From NCBI GenBank assembly GCA_946615525.1, contig CAMOHW010000038.1, forward strand, positions 1-7,777: a stretch of 7,777 nucleotides of DNA, written 5' to 3'. Below, piece after piece: positions 1 to 5,676 of the stretch. The DNA comes from an uncultured Clostridia bacterium (lineage in GTDB: Bacteria > Bacillota > Clostridia > Oscillospirales > CAG-272). A program made the position numbers and the translations under genes. The number at the start of each line of letters is the position of its first letter. The stretch's first letter is position 1. The notes beneath the pieces are model-generated. The model had not been told where the DNA came from and did not search any database. It saw only the letters and a list, made by a program, of their open reading frames with translations.

Positions 1-1043
1 CAGCCCTCCCCCATTTTTACCCCTCTGCCAATGACGCGGTCACCAAGCTCGCAGATATGGGAAAACGGAGTGGGAACTACAAAATCCGGATATTGTCGGA
101 GCGTTTCGATAAAGACTTTTTCCACCCGGCGCATCATTGCCGAACCCGCCTTCGCAACTACGGCGCCGCGAATGGTGCCGCCGTAGAGCTTGCGGTCGGT
201 CTTTTGGTTATCAAACATATATTGGAAGAATGCCAGAACGCCGGGAACCATGAATTCGCAGTTCTGCGACTCCAAAAATGCTTCCAACCCATTGTTCCCG
301 ATGGGTGAATATTTGACATAGATCTCGCCCACGATCCCTACTTTGATTTTTTTGATGTTTTTGCGCGGGATGGCGTGAAAATCGGCAGCGATCGCCTGCA
401 TATTCCGGCGAAACGCTTTGCCGAACAGACCGCGGTTTTTGCGGAACTGCGCGCTCAACTCGTCAACCCAACGATCTACGACCTTTTGCGTTTCCCCGGG
501 GTTTTGCTCGTAGGGCTTGACCTGATTTTTGAGCAGCATGAGCATATCGCCGTACATCACGGCAACAATGCCCTTCATCAACATGAGTTTGGAAATGCGG
601 AAGCCGCTGTTCTTTTCCATTTTGGAAAAGCTGAGCGAAAGAACCGGCACATCATCCATTCCCATATTGTGCAACGCCTTGCGGATCATCCAAATATAGT
701 TGGAAGCGCGGCAACCGCCACCGGTCTGAAACTGGATAAGCGCAGTCTTGTGTGGATCATACTCGCCCGATGTCAACGCATAAAGTTGCTGCCCCGACAT
801 ACAAATGGCTGGATAGCACATATCGTTGTGCAACTGTTCCAGACCCTTTTGGATAATCGGTTTTCCGCCCTCGTGCAATACATGGAAGCGATACCCGTAC
901 ATCCGGAAGATCTCAACGATCAGCGACATATGGATGGGAAAAATATCCGGCGCAAGAATATCGTGCGTCGCCTTCATTTCCTTGGTGAACGGCGGATTGG
1001 GAAACCCATGCTCTGCCGGAAGTTTTTCTTTTTGTTTTGCCAT
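1..1043 (-). CDS. 2-hydroxyacyl-CoA dehydratase-related protein (COG3581 type), C-terminus cut by window edge
   Basis: The frame is open for 347 codons from the ATG at 1043 to the left edge, so the C-terminus is missing. The start is supported by GAGG at 1051-1054, seven bases upstream. The protein resembles the part of the large CoA-substrate-specific activase/dehydratase proteins classed as COG3581. Visible hallmarks are a Cys-Tyr-Pro motif after His-Asn-Asp (Cys76), a second cysteine in TGGGCRASNYI (Cys111), and KYSPIGNNGLEAFL late in the fragment. In related 2-hydroxyacyl-CoA dehydratases such cysteines hold a [4Fe-4S] cluster and an ATP-driven activase supplies the electron; that role here is inferred. 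In many Bacillota this domain is fused behind activase domains in one protein of roughly 1400 residues. Here it starts as its own gene, so partner subunits may lie beyond the left edge. It is probably cytosolic, and its substrate cannot be told. No promoter is seen between it and the upstream operon, so it may depend on readthrough of the hairpin at 1078-1111. Confidence 0.8.
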   Translation of the reverse strand, partial: MAKQKEKLPAEHGFPNPPFTKEMKATHDILAPDIFPIHMSLIVEIFRMYGYRFHVLHEGGKPIIQKGLEQLHNDMCYPAICMSGQQLYALTSGEYDPHKTALIQFQTGGGCRASNYIWMIRKALHNMGMDDVPVLSLSFSKMEKNSGFRISKLMLMKGIVAVMYGDMLMLLKNQVKPYEQNPGETQKVVDRWVDELSAQFRKNRGLFGKAFRRNMQAIAADFHAIPRKNIKKIKVGIVGEIYVKYSPIGNNGLEAFLESQNCEFMVPGVLAFFQYMFDNQKTDRKLYGGTIRGAVVAKAGSAMMRRVEKVFIETLRQYPDFVVPTPFSHICELGDRVIGRGVKMGEG

Positions 1044-1073
1044 GAAAGGACCTCGAAAAAATGTGTTTCATTC

Positions 1074-1111
1074 AAAACCGCAGAGGATACCCCGAAAGGG
1101 TCCCCCTGCGG
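1074..1111 (-). terminator. Intrinsic terminator or attenuator hairpin after the zinc-ribbon operon
   Basis: The arms CCGCAG and CTGCGG (1078-1083 and 1106-1111) enclose an inner GGG/CCC-rich stem with a small tetra- or pentaloop. On the minus strand it is followed by only four Ts (1074-1077). It lies 13 bases past the stop of the 70-residue protein and about 20 bases before the ribosome binding site of the dehydratase gene. The short T run suggests partial termination. The plus-strand side has a longer T run, but no plus-strand gene ends there. Confidence 0.6.
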
Positions 1112-1124
1112 ATCGTTTTGTTTT

Positions 1125-1337
1125 TTACTTGCGCTGATGATCCTCCGAAATGACGCGGCTGGTAACCTCTTTGCCGACAAACAGATCGGACCGCTCCTGC
1201 AAATTCAGTTTGGTAAACTGGTCCAGCGGGTAGTCCACCGGATTGTGCTTCATGGAATAACTCCGAAGCACCCGAAAAACGAGAAAACCGGTAATGAGCA
1301 GCGCAAGGATCGCGGAAACAATTACAACACTTGTCAT
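1125..1337 (-). CDS. Small single-pass membrane protein (70 aa), third gene of the SPFH/zinc-ribbon operon
   Basis: The ATG at 1337 overlaps the TGA of the upstream zinc-ribbon gene by four bases (ATGA), which implies translational coupling and decides this start over the longer in-frame extension. Residues 4-24 form a clear hydrophobic helix (VVIVSAILALLITGFLVF). A basic stretch RVLRSYSMKH follows, then a hydrophilic tail with YPLDQFTKLNL and DLFVGKEVTSRVI. From memory, that tail resembles the extreme C-terminus of TPM-domain membrane proteins (the YdjH family), where a Tyr-containing segment is followed by Leu-Thr, Asp-x-Phe and Val-x-Arg. The TPM domain itself is absent. The protein probably sits in the membrane with the tail on the cytosolic side. 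I do not recognise it as a named family. The YdjH link rests on operon position plus this short tail similarity and is tentative. The coding call itself is solid. Confidence 0.75.
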   Translation of the reverse strand: MTSVVIVSAILALLITGFLVFRVLRSYSMKHNPVDYPLDQFTKLNLQERSDLFVGKEVTSRVISEDHQRK

Positions 1338-2395
1338 TTCAAAAACAGCCCTCCGATCAGCGAAAATAGACCGGTCAGCACCGTTGCGACCGCGCCGGCA
1401 AACGCGAGCAGTTTCCAACGGCTGACAGGCAGTTCCCCGTGCACCTTTCCGGTATGCCCGTTCATGGTATAAACATAGGTTTTGCCCTTGCGCTCGTCCC
1501 GGTAGGTCAGCACCCAAACGGGGAGGAGCGAATAATCCCAATGGCTGTTCAGCACGCGGCTGCTCCTGCCGTAAACATTCATGGTGGTATAGATGCCGAT
1601 GGTGGAGCGCAAAATCTGTTCGGAATAGTGATCGATCCTTCTTTTGAGTTCTGCCTTGATGTCATCCTGTTCCAGGTTCCGCTTTTTTGCAGCATAGCCC
1701 GAAAGATAGGGCATGGAAAAATCTTCAAGCGCCGCGCTCGGATAGGGCAAAATGCCTTCCAGCATTTTTTTGTCGGCGTCCGAGAGCGCCGCGGTGGTCA
1801 GGTCATCAAAATGGATCTGCCCCCGACGGTAGATTTCAAAATGTGAAACTTCGGTGTATTCGCGATTGCCCGACCTCCATTTGCGAACGCGCGTTGCGTG
1901 CGCTTTGATCTGCGAATCGGTGTTGGCGTCGGTCACCCAAAACGGATAGTAGATGCCGGCGATTTTTTCCACTTGTTCTTTTACGAAAAACGCCTTTGGC
2001 ACAAACCATTTCTTTTTGACGAATTTGAAAAAAATCTCCTCCGCCGCCGCTTTGTCATAGCCGAAAGGAATGATTTTTTGCGGCTTCATCTCGCCCGAAA
2101 GCCGGCCCAACAGAACAATGGGATTGTGGCAGTAGGCACAGGTGCTTGCAACGGTGTTCTCGTCGGCAATGATGTGTGCGCCGCAATGCTTGCACTCGTA
2201 TTCGTTCATTTGTGCGTTGAACGCTTCCTCTGCGGCCTTTTCCTCCCGCAACTTCTCCTCACTGTTTACGCTCAAAACCTGCTCGCGCGTGAACCGGGAA
2301 AGGCAAAAATCGCAGGTAAAAAGCTGTTTGGCGGCGTTAAAGGTCAACGCCGCCCCACAGTTTGGGCATTTATAAGTTGCTGCTTGCTCCGACAT
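1334..2395 (-). CDS. ydjG: TFIIB-type zinc-ribbon protein with C-terminal membrane helix (YdjG-like)
   Basis: This 353-residue protein starts at an ATG preceded by GAGGAAG at 2399-2405. Two zinc ribbons lie near the N-terminus: Cys10/Cys13 with Cys28/Cys31, and Cys68/Cys71 with Cys86/Cys89. Between them runs a Glu/Ala-rich, probably helical linker (about residues 40-62). The middle contains an aromatic-rich region (IAGIYYPFWVTDANT), and residues 329-352 form one hydrophobic helix ending at the C-terminus, a tail-anchor-like layout. Such proteins used to be misnamed PriA-like because of the zinc ribbon. In Bacillus subtilis the zinc-ribbon membrane protein YdjG is encoded with YdjH, the SPFH protein YdjI and PspA, and is thought to help anchor the SPFH protein to stressed membrane. 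The neighbours here, with the SPFH gene 25 bases upstream and a small membrane protein overlapping the stop, fit that role. The exact biochemical function is unknown. The symbol is given by analogy; orthology was not tested. Confidence 0.82.
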   Translation of the reverse strand: MSEQAATYKCPNCGAALTFNAAKQLFTCDFCLSRFTREQVLSVNSEEKLREEKAAEEAFNAQMNEYECKHCGAHIIADENTVASTCAYCHNPIVLLGRLSGEMKPQKIIPFGYDKAAAEEIFFKFVKKKWFVPKAFFVKEQVEKIAGIYYPFWVTDANTDSQIKAHATRVRKWRSGNREYTEVSHFEIYRRGQIHFDDLTTAALSDADKKMLEGILPYPSAALEDFSMPYLSGYAAKKRNLEQDDIKAELKRRIDHYSEQILRSTIGIYTTMNVYGRSSRVLNSHWDYSLLPVWVLTYRDERKGKTYVYTMNGHTGKVHGELPVSRWKLLAFAGAVATVLTGLFSLIGGLFLK

Positions 2396-2420
2396 GATCT
2401 TCCTCGTTCAACCGGCGGGA

Positions 2421-3686
2421 TCAGTCTTTTGCGTGTCCGCATTCGGGACAGAATCTGGTCCCGGCGGCATTTTTATGTCCGCAGTTGGAGCAGAACCATT
2501 CGCCGTCCGGCTTGGGCGCGCCACATTCGGAGCAGAACTTGCCGGTATTGGGCTTACCGCACTTGGGACAGGTCCAGGAACCTGCTTCCGCCGGTTTGGC
2601 GGCACCGCACTCGGAGCAGAATTTGCCGGTATTGGGCTTGCCGCATTTGGGGCAGGTCCAGGAGCCGGCCGCTTCTTTCTTTGCCTGTTGCTGTTGCATT
2701 TGCGCCTGGTTGGAAGCAGATGCCGATGCCATAAATCCACCTGCGGCACCCATGCCGAGGCCCATACCCATAAACGCTTGCGCACTGCCGGCAGAGTTGC
2801 TTCCGGCATTCTCGATCCCGCGCGCAACGGCACCTTGAACATAGCCCTCCCGCACCGAGGGATCGCCCAGCATGGCGCCCTGGTTGCGCATATTGATGAG
2901 TTTTTTGGACTCCTCGTCATAGCTGACGCTTGCAATACCAACGGCAAGCACCTCAAAGCCGCGCAGTTCTTTCCAGCTCTCATCCAATTCGGTGGACATG
3001 AACTTGGAAAGCTCGGGCAATTTGGACATGACCTGGGAGATGCGGACTTCCAGCGACATCCGGTTGAGCGCCGCGCCAAACGCCTGCAAAAACTCGGAGA
3101 GGTATTGCGCGTTGATATCATTGATATCTACACGGGAGGCGTTCTTTGGGATCGCCTCGGAATAGAACTTGATGGGATCGGTGATCTTGATGGAATAAGT
3201 TCCGTGCGCCCGCAGGAACAGTTCGGCATTGTAGAACTGGTCAAAATAGTTGACCGGATTGGGCGTTCCGAAGCGGATGCCTTTGATCTCCTGCAAGTTG
3301 ATGAAGAACGCCTGCTGTTTATAGGAGGGCGTTCCCGAATATTTGACGCGCGCAAATGTATCACGAAGGGCAGAACCGAACTGACCGTTGAAGAGCGAAG
3401 GAGCGGCGGAGTTTTCCACCCGGTAATACCCTTCCTCGGCGGTGTAATCAACAATTTTGCCACCGTCCACCAGGATCATAAACTGGTTGGGATATACATG
3501 AATGATCGACCCGTTGGAGATCACGTCCGAATTGCCGCGCTTATTGTTGTTTCTGCGGTCACGGCGAACGGTAACTCCTTTGGTAAAAACGGTGTTGTCG
3601 TCCATATTGTCGGCTTCCAGGACCTCCAACCATTGGTCGGCAAGAGAGCCCTTGACGGAATCGCTTAAAGCTTTGATCAGTCCCAT
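2421..3686 (-). CDS. ydjI: SPFH-domain protein with three C-terminal zinc ribbons (YdjI family)
   Basis: This 421-residue protein starts at an ATG preceded by AAGGAG at 3695-3700. The N-terminus MGLIKALSDSVKG, then ADQW and the DNNT segment, is typical of the YdjI/COG4260 SPFH family, once labelled virion core protein-like. The SPFH (band 7) region covers roughly residues 50-280. A Gly/Ala/Met- and Gln-rich linker follows (about 300-340), then three zinc ribbons with cysteines at 345/348/357/360, 373/376/385/388 and 399/402/413/416. The first two ribbons are near-identical tandem copies. There is no signal peptide or membrane helix, so membrane attachment probably comes from its partners. SPFH proteins of this type are thought to form oligomeric scaffolds at membranes, and in B. 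subtilis YdjI works with YdjG, YdjH and PspA. It is the first gene of the operon, with the zinc-ribbon protein 25 bases downstream. No promoter is seen in the 35 bases between its start and the upstream terminator. Confidence 0.88.
   Translation of the reverse strand: MGLIKALSDSVKGSLADQWLEVLEADNMDDNTVFTKGVTVRRDRRNNNKRGNSDVISNGSIIHVYPNQFMILVDGGKIVDYTAEEGYYRVENSAAPSLFNGQFGSALRDTFARVKYSGTPSYKQQAFFINLQEIKGIRFGTPNPVNYFDQFYNAELFLRAHGTYSIKITDPIKFYSEAIPKNASRVDINDINAQYLSEFLQAFGAALNRMSLEVRISQVMSKLPELSKFMSTELDESWKELRGFEVLAVGIASVSYDEESKKLINMRNQGAMLGDPSVREGYVQGAVARGIENAGSNSAGSAQAFMGMGLGMGAAGGFMASASASNQAQMQQQQAKKEAAGSWTCPKCGKPNTGKFCSECGAAKPAEAGSWTCPKCGKPNTGKFCSECGAPKPDGEWFCSNCGHKNAAGTRFCPECGHAKD
2505..2666 (-). 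repeat. Tandem duplication of an 84-bp zinc-ribbon unit inside the SPFH gene
   Basis: The unit at 2583-2666 (28 codons, starting GSWTCPKCGKPNTGKFCSEC) is repeated at 2505-2582 with an 84-base period. Comparing 2602-2666 with 2518-2582, I count eight differences in 65 bases. All eight are silent third-position changes, so the protein motif is kept unchanged. The third ribbon downstream is more diverged. Confidence 0.9.
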
Positions 3687-3720
3687 TTCTTTTTCTCCTT
3701 TATGTAATTCAAAATACTTT

Positions 3721-3749
3721 TAAAAAAGCGGGGAGCGCGCAGCTCCCCG
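3721..3749 (-). terminator. Strong intrinsic terminator upstream of the SPFH operon
   Basis: A perfect eight-base-pair stem, CGGGGAGC with GCTCCCCG (3742-3749 and 3729-3736), closes a five-base loop and is followed on the minus strand by C and six Ts (3722-3728). It ends 20 bases before the SPFH ribosome binding site. It can end transcripts from the structured RNA region and from the DUF1292 gene. Because I see no promoter between it and the SPFH start, it may also act as an attenuator for that operon. Confidence 0.85.
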
Positions 3750-3960
3750 AACATTGCAATCGCCGCGGGAATTTGGAAAACCCACCGGGCCGTGTAGTCG
3801 GAAATTCTGAACCCTGTATTCCAGGGCGGTGTCCTCTCCCCTTCCTTTTACTGCTCCCAACATCCGCTTCCCGCTCGGGACAAGTCAACCGAAAACGGGG
3901 GCGGGAGGTCTGCAAACCGGGAAAGCGTCAGACTCCTTTAATCGATTGTAGGCTCAATAT
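3721..3960 (-). ncRNA. Candidate structured RNA or regulatory leader, class unrecognised
   Basis: This gene-free stretch has the signs of a structured transcript on the minus strand. The ends pair: CAATCG (3943-3948) with CGATTG (3757-3762), extended by ATTG (3955-3958) with CAAT (3753-3756) across a six-base bulge. Inside are GGAGTCTG/CAGACCTCC (3929-3936 with 3904-3912, one bulge), CGCTTTCCCG/CGGGAAGCG (3918-3927 with 3865-3873, one bulged T), a CCCTG/CAGGG hairpin (3822-3826 with 3812-3816) and GAATTT/AAATTC (3802-3807 with 3769-3774). The first two internal stems interlock, so they are either a pseudoknot or two alternative states. A terminator closes the element. It could be a stand-alone small RNA (6S RNA has a similar length), or a riboswitch-like leader for the SPFH operon. 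I could not match it to tmRNA, RNase P RNA, SRP RNA, T-box or ydaO signatures. The strand is inferred from the -35 box and the terminator T tract. Confidence 0.55.
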
Positions 3961-3965
3961 TGCCG

Positions 3966-3995
3966 CCTATCACGCACTCGGCAGGAAAAAGTCAA
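3966..3995 (-). promoter_or_regulatory. Possible promoter for the structured RNA
   Basis: A good -35 box TTGACT (3990-3995) lies just after the DUF1292 stop codon. The matching -10 is poor: TGATAG at a 17-base spacing or GATAGG at 18. It would place the transcript start near 3960, just where the paired 5' end of the RNA begins. That coincidence is the main support. Confidence 0.4.
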
Positions 3996-3998
3996 AAA

Positions 3999-4298
3999 TC
4001 AGTTCTTTCCGTCGTAGTCAACTTCCTCGGAAAACTGGTCGTCAAAAATATCGGCAACATCGTCAAATTCGTCGTCATCGTCAATGGTGATGAGCGTTTC
4101 TTCGCCGTTTTCATCCACATCCAGGCGCAGGATGACATATTCGCAGAACTCGTCTTCCTTTTGCTCCTCGGTTGCCGGAATCATGGCAAAATACTGTTTG
4201 CCCTTGTATTCCGCCGCGCCGATCAGCTCAAATTCGCTCTCGTTGCCTTCCTCATCGGTCAGCGTATAGAATTCGCGTTCGTTTTGATTTTCTTCCAT
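3999..4298 (-). CDS. DUF1292 family acidic protein
   Basis: This 99-residue protein starts at an ATG with AGGCGAGG upstream (GAGG at 4307-4310, eight bases before the start). It matches the DUF1292 (YrzB-like) pattern of Bacillota: an N-terminal FYTLTDEEGNESEFELI strand segment, KGKQYFAMIP, EYVILRLDVDENGEE, and a very acidic C-terminus (IDDDDEFDDVADIFDD). The length of about 90-100 residues is usual for the family. It is probably a small soluble cytosolic protein; its molecular function is not established. In many Firmicutes DUF1292 genes lie beside ruvX/yqgF, but here it follows hemW in the same direction, with its own near-consensus promoter in the gap. No hairpin follows directly, so its transcript probably continues into the structured RNA region and stops at the terminator near 3721. 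Confidence 0.88.
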   Translation of the reverse strand: MEENQNEREFYTLTDEEGNESEFELIGAAEYKGKQYFAMIPATEEQKEDEFCEYVILRLDVDENGEETLITIDDDDEFDDVADIFDDQFSEEVDYDGKN

Positions 4299-4337
4299 GA
4301 AAAAAACCTCGCCTTTCTCTATTTTAATATCACTTAT

Positions 4338-4366
4338 ATTTTACATGAAAGATTGCTTTTTGTCAA
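4338..4366 (-). promoter_or_regulatory. Near-consensus housekeeping promoter of the DUF1292 gene
   Basis: TTGACA (4361-4366) and TAAAAT (4338-4343) are separated by exactly 17 bases on the minus strand. The -35 lies seven bases past the hemW stop and the -10 is 40 bases before the DUF1292 start. I see no terminator between hemW and this promoter, so readthrough from hemW is also likely. Confidence 0.85.
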
Positions 4367-4372
4367 GTGCTT

Positions 4373-5509
4373 TCACCGCTTTTCGGTCTCAAATTCCACA
4401 ATTTCGGAAAGGACGGTATTGCTGATGAGAAAGCCCTTTGGCGTAAACGCCGCTCCGCCCGCGGTGCGGTGAACATATCCTTTTGAGATCCAGGGTTCCA
4501 ACTTGGCAAAAAATGCTTTTCCGTCATGCCCGAATCGCTCTTGAAACGCCTGCTGTTTCAGCCCTTCGGAAAGCCGCATTTGCAACATGACATACTCGTT
4601 TTCGCGCTCGGTCACGCCCGGCGTGTTTTTCTCGATACAAATGTCCTCGCCGCGCAGATATGCTTCCAGATCCCGGCTGTTTCCAAAACGGACGCCCCCA
4701 AAATCCGAATGCGCCGCAACGCCCAAGCCAAGATATTCTTCCATATCCCAATATTTGCGGTTATGGCGCGATTGATACCCCCGCCGCGCAAAATTGCTGA
4801 TTTCGTATTGCTCCAAACCGTTGGATGCCAAAAAGTCCACCATGTGCAGATACATTTCCGCCGTTTCTTCTTCCCCGGGGAACGGGAGCTTGTCGGCGCG
4901 CCGGAACAACGGGGTTCCTTCCTCCAGAGTCAGAGCGTATGCCGAAAGGTGTTCCGGTGCTAACGGGATGAGTTTTTTCAGGGTTTGGGCAAAGCTTTCT
5001 TGTGTCTGATACGGAATACCGAACATAACATCCGCATTCAGATTTTCAAATCCGGCTTGTCGCGCCTGATTCCAGGTTTGCAAAAAGCCTTCAAAAGTAT
5101 GCGTTCTTCCCAGGGCGCGCAGTTCTTCGGGGCAGGCACTCTGCAAACCGATGCTCAACCGGTTGAAGCCCAGAGATCGCATTGCCGAAAACAGCTCCTT
5201 GCTCCCGGTTGCCGGATTGCACTCGGCGCTGACCTCGCAACCCGCTTCCACCGAAAAGGTTTTGCGAATGGTTCCCATAATTTCTTCCAGCTGTTTTGCC
5301 GAAAGAAGCGTTGGCGTTCCGCCACCGAAATAGACGGTTTGCAAAGTATATTCCCGGCAGATTTCTTTTTGCCCGGCAATATCGCGGCAAAGCCGCCGGA
5401 CGTATGCGCCAATCAGTTCCTCCGAGCGCGCGGGGAGCGAACAAAAATCGCAATACAAACACTTGGAGCGGCAAAACGGAATGTGCAGATAGAGTCCCAG
5501 CGGTTTCAT
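4373..5509 (-). CDS. hemW: HemW, radical-SAM heme chaperone (coproporphyrinogen III oxidase-like)
   Basis: This 378-residue protein starts at an ATG preceded by a strong AAAGGAGGGG site (5516-5525). The radical-SAM cluster motif CX3CX2C is Cys13, Cys17 and Cys20 in PFCRSKCLYCDFC, with an extra Cys23. It is followed by the SAM-binding VYFGGGTPTLL (about residues 59-69), the radical-SAM core with LSIGLQS and NADVMFGIPYQT, and the HemW-typical HNRKYW and GLGVAAHS segments. The C-terminal HemN-like domain is complete, and the length matches the family. True HemN has a CX3CX2CXC motif; the Asp-Phe after the third cysteine points to HemW. HemW-type proteins bind heme and pass it to target proteins and do not act as coproporphyrinogen dehydrogenases; this is family knowledge, not visible here. 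Older annotation would call it HemN. It is read divergently from the nuclease pair and carries its own promoter. Confidence 0.93.
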   Translation of the reverse strand: MKPLGLYLHIPFCRSKCLYCDFCSLPARSEELIGAYVRRLCRDIAGQKEICREYTLQTVYFGGGTPTLLSAKQLEEIMGTIRKTFSVEAGCEVSAECNPATGSKELFSAMRSLGFNRLSIGLQSACPEELRALGRTHTFEGFLQTWNQARQAGFENLNADVMFGIPYQTQESFAQTLKKLIPLAPEHLSAYALTLEEGTPLFRRADKLPFPGEEETAEMYLHMVDFLASNGLEQYEISNFARRGYQSRHNRKYWDMEEYLGLGVAAHSDFGGVRFGNSRDLEAYLRGEDICIEKNTPGVTERENEYVMLQMRLSEGLKQQAFQERFGHDGKAFFAKLEPWISKGYVHRTAGGAAFTPKGFLISNTVLSEIVEFETEKR

Positions 5510-5539
5510 TTTTTGCCCCTCCTTTGTTTTCCTGGTTTT

Positions 5540-5568
5540 ATTTTATCACATTCTTTGAAAAAAGTCAA
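5540..5568 (-). promoter_or_regulatory. Promoter of hemW, with extended -10
   Basis: TTGACT (5563-5568) and TAAAAT (5540-5545) are 17 bases apart on the minus strand. The -10 is preceded by TGA, an extended -10 (TGn) signature. It lies about 30 bases before the hemW start and 15 bases before its ribosome binding site. Confidence 0.82.
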
Positions 5569-5616
5569 AAAAAATTATCTTTCCATCAATTTTCCCCTTT
5601 TCTTTCGCCCATGAAT

Positions 5617-5644
5617 ATGGTAAAATAAAAGATGGTAAAATAAA
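5617..5644 (+). promoter_or_regulatory. Tandem extended -10 elements before the nuclease operon
   Basis: The 13-base string ATGGTAAAATAAA occurs at 5617-5629 and again at 5632-5644, a 15-base period. Each copy contains TGG followed by TAAAAT, an extended -10 signature (5621-5626 and 5636-5641). I see no good -35 at the usual spacing for either copy. The position, 30-50 bases before the start codon, suits a promoter of the nuclease pair. Confidence 0.55.
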
Positions 5645-5660
5645 GAAAAAACGCCAAAAA

Positions 5661-5676
5661 GGAGGAACGATGATTG
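5661..5676 (+). promoter_or_regulatory. Ribosome binding site deciding a TTG start
   Basis: GGAGG at 5661-5665 is eight bases before the TTG at 5674. A TGA directly precedes that TTG in frame (5671-5673), so no upstream in-frame start is possible. An out-of-frame ATG at 5670 is only four bases from GGAGG and opens a 21-residue frame ending at 5735. Confidence 0.8.

Noticed and set aside
375..1472. Long plus-strand open frame of 365 codons opposite the dehydratase and small membrane protein genes
   Set aside because: It runs across two well-supported minus-strand genes and an intergenic hairpin, has no recognisable domain, and no ribosome binding site stands out. It is an antisense shadow.
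2505..2666. Repeated units that might suggest a short CRISPR-like array
   Set aside because: There are only two direct copies with no spacers, they are in frame, and they encode zinc ribbons with silent differences.
2394..3668. Plus-strand open frame of 424 codons opposite the SPFH gene
   Set aside because: The minus strand encodes a clear SPFH protein with zinc ribbons. The plus-strand frame is antisense to it, and its repeats only mirror the zinc-ribbon duplication.
3721..3960. tmRNA, RNase P RNA, SRP RNA or T-box identity for the structured stretch
   Set aside because: I could not find the conserved marks: the tmRNA 5' and CCA ends, the RNase P GAGGAAAGUC segment, the SRP GGAAGCAGC-type loop, or the T-box GGUGGNACCGCG segment. 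6S RNA remains possible but was not confirmed by eye.
3709..4090. Short open frames within the 3721-3998 gap on both strands
   Set aside because: They lack ribosome binding sites, have atypical composition, and overlap the terminator or the DUF1292 gene. The base-pairing pattern fits an RNA element better than coding sequence.
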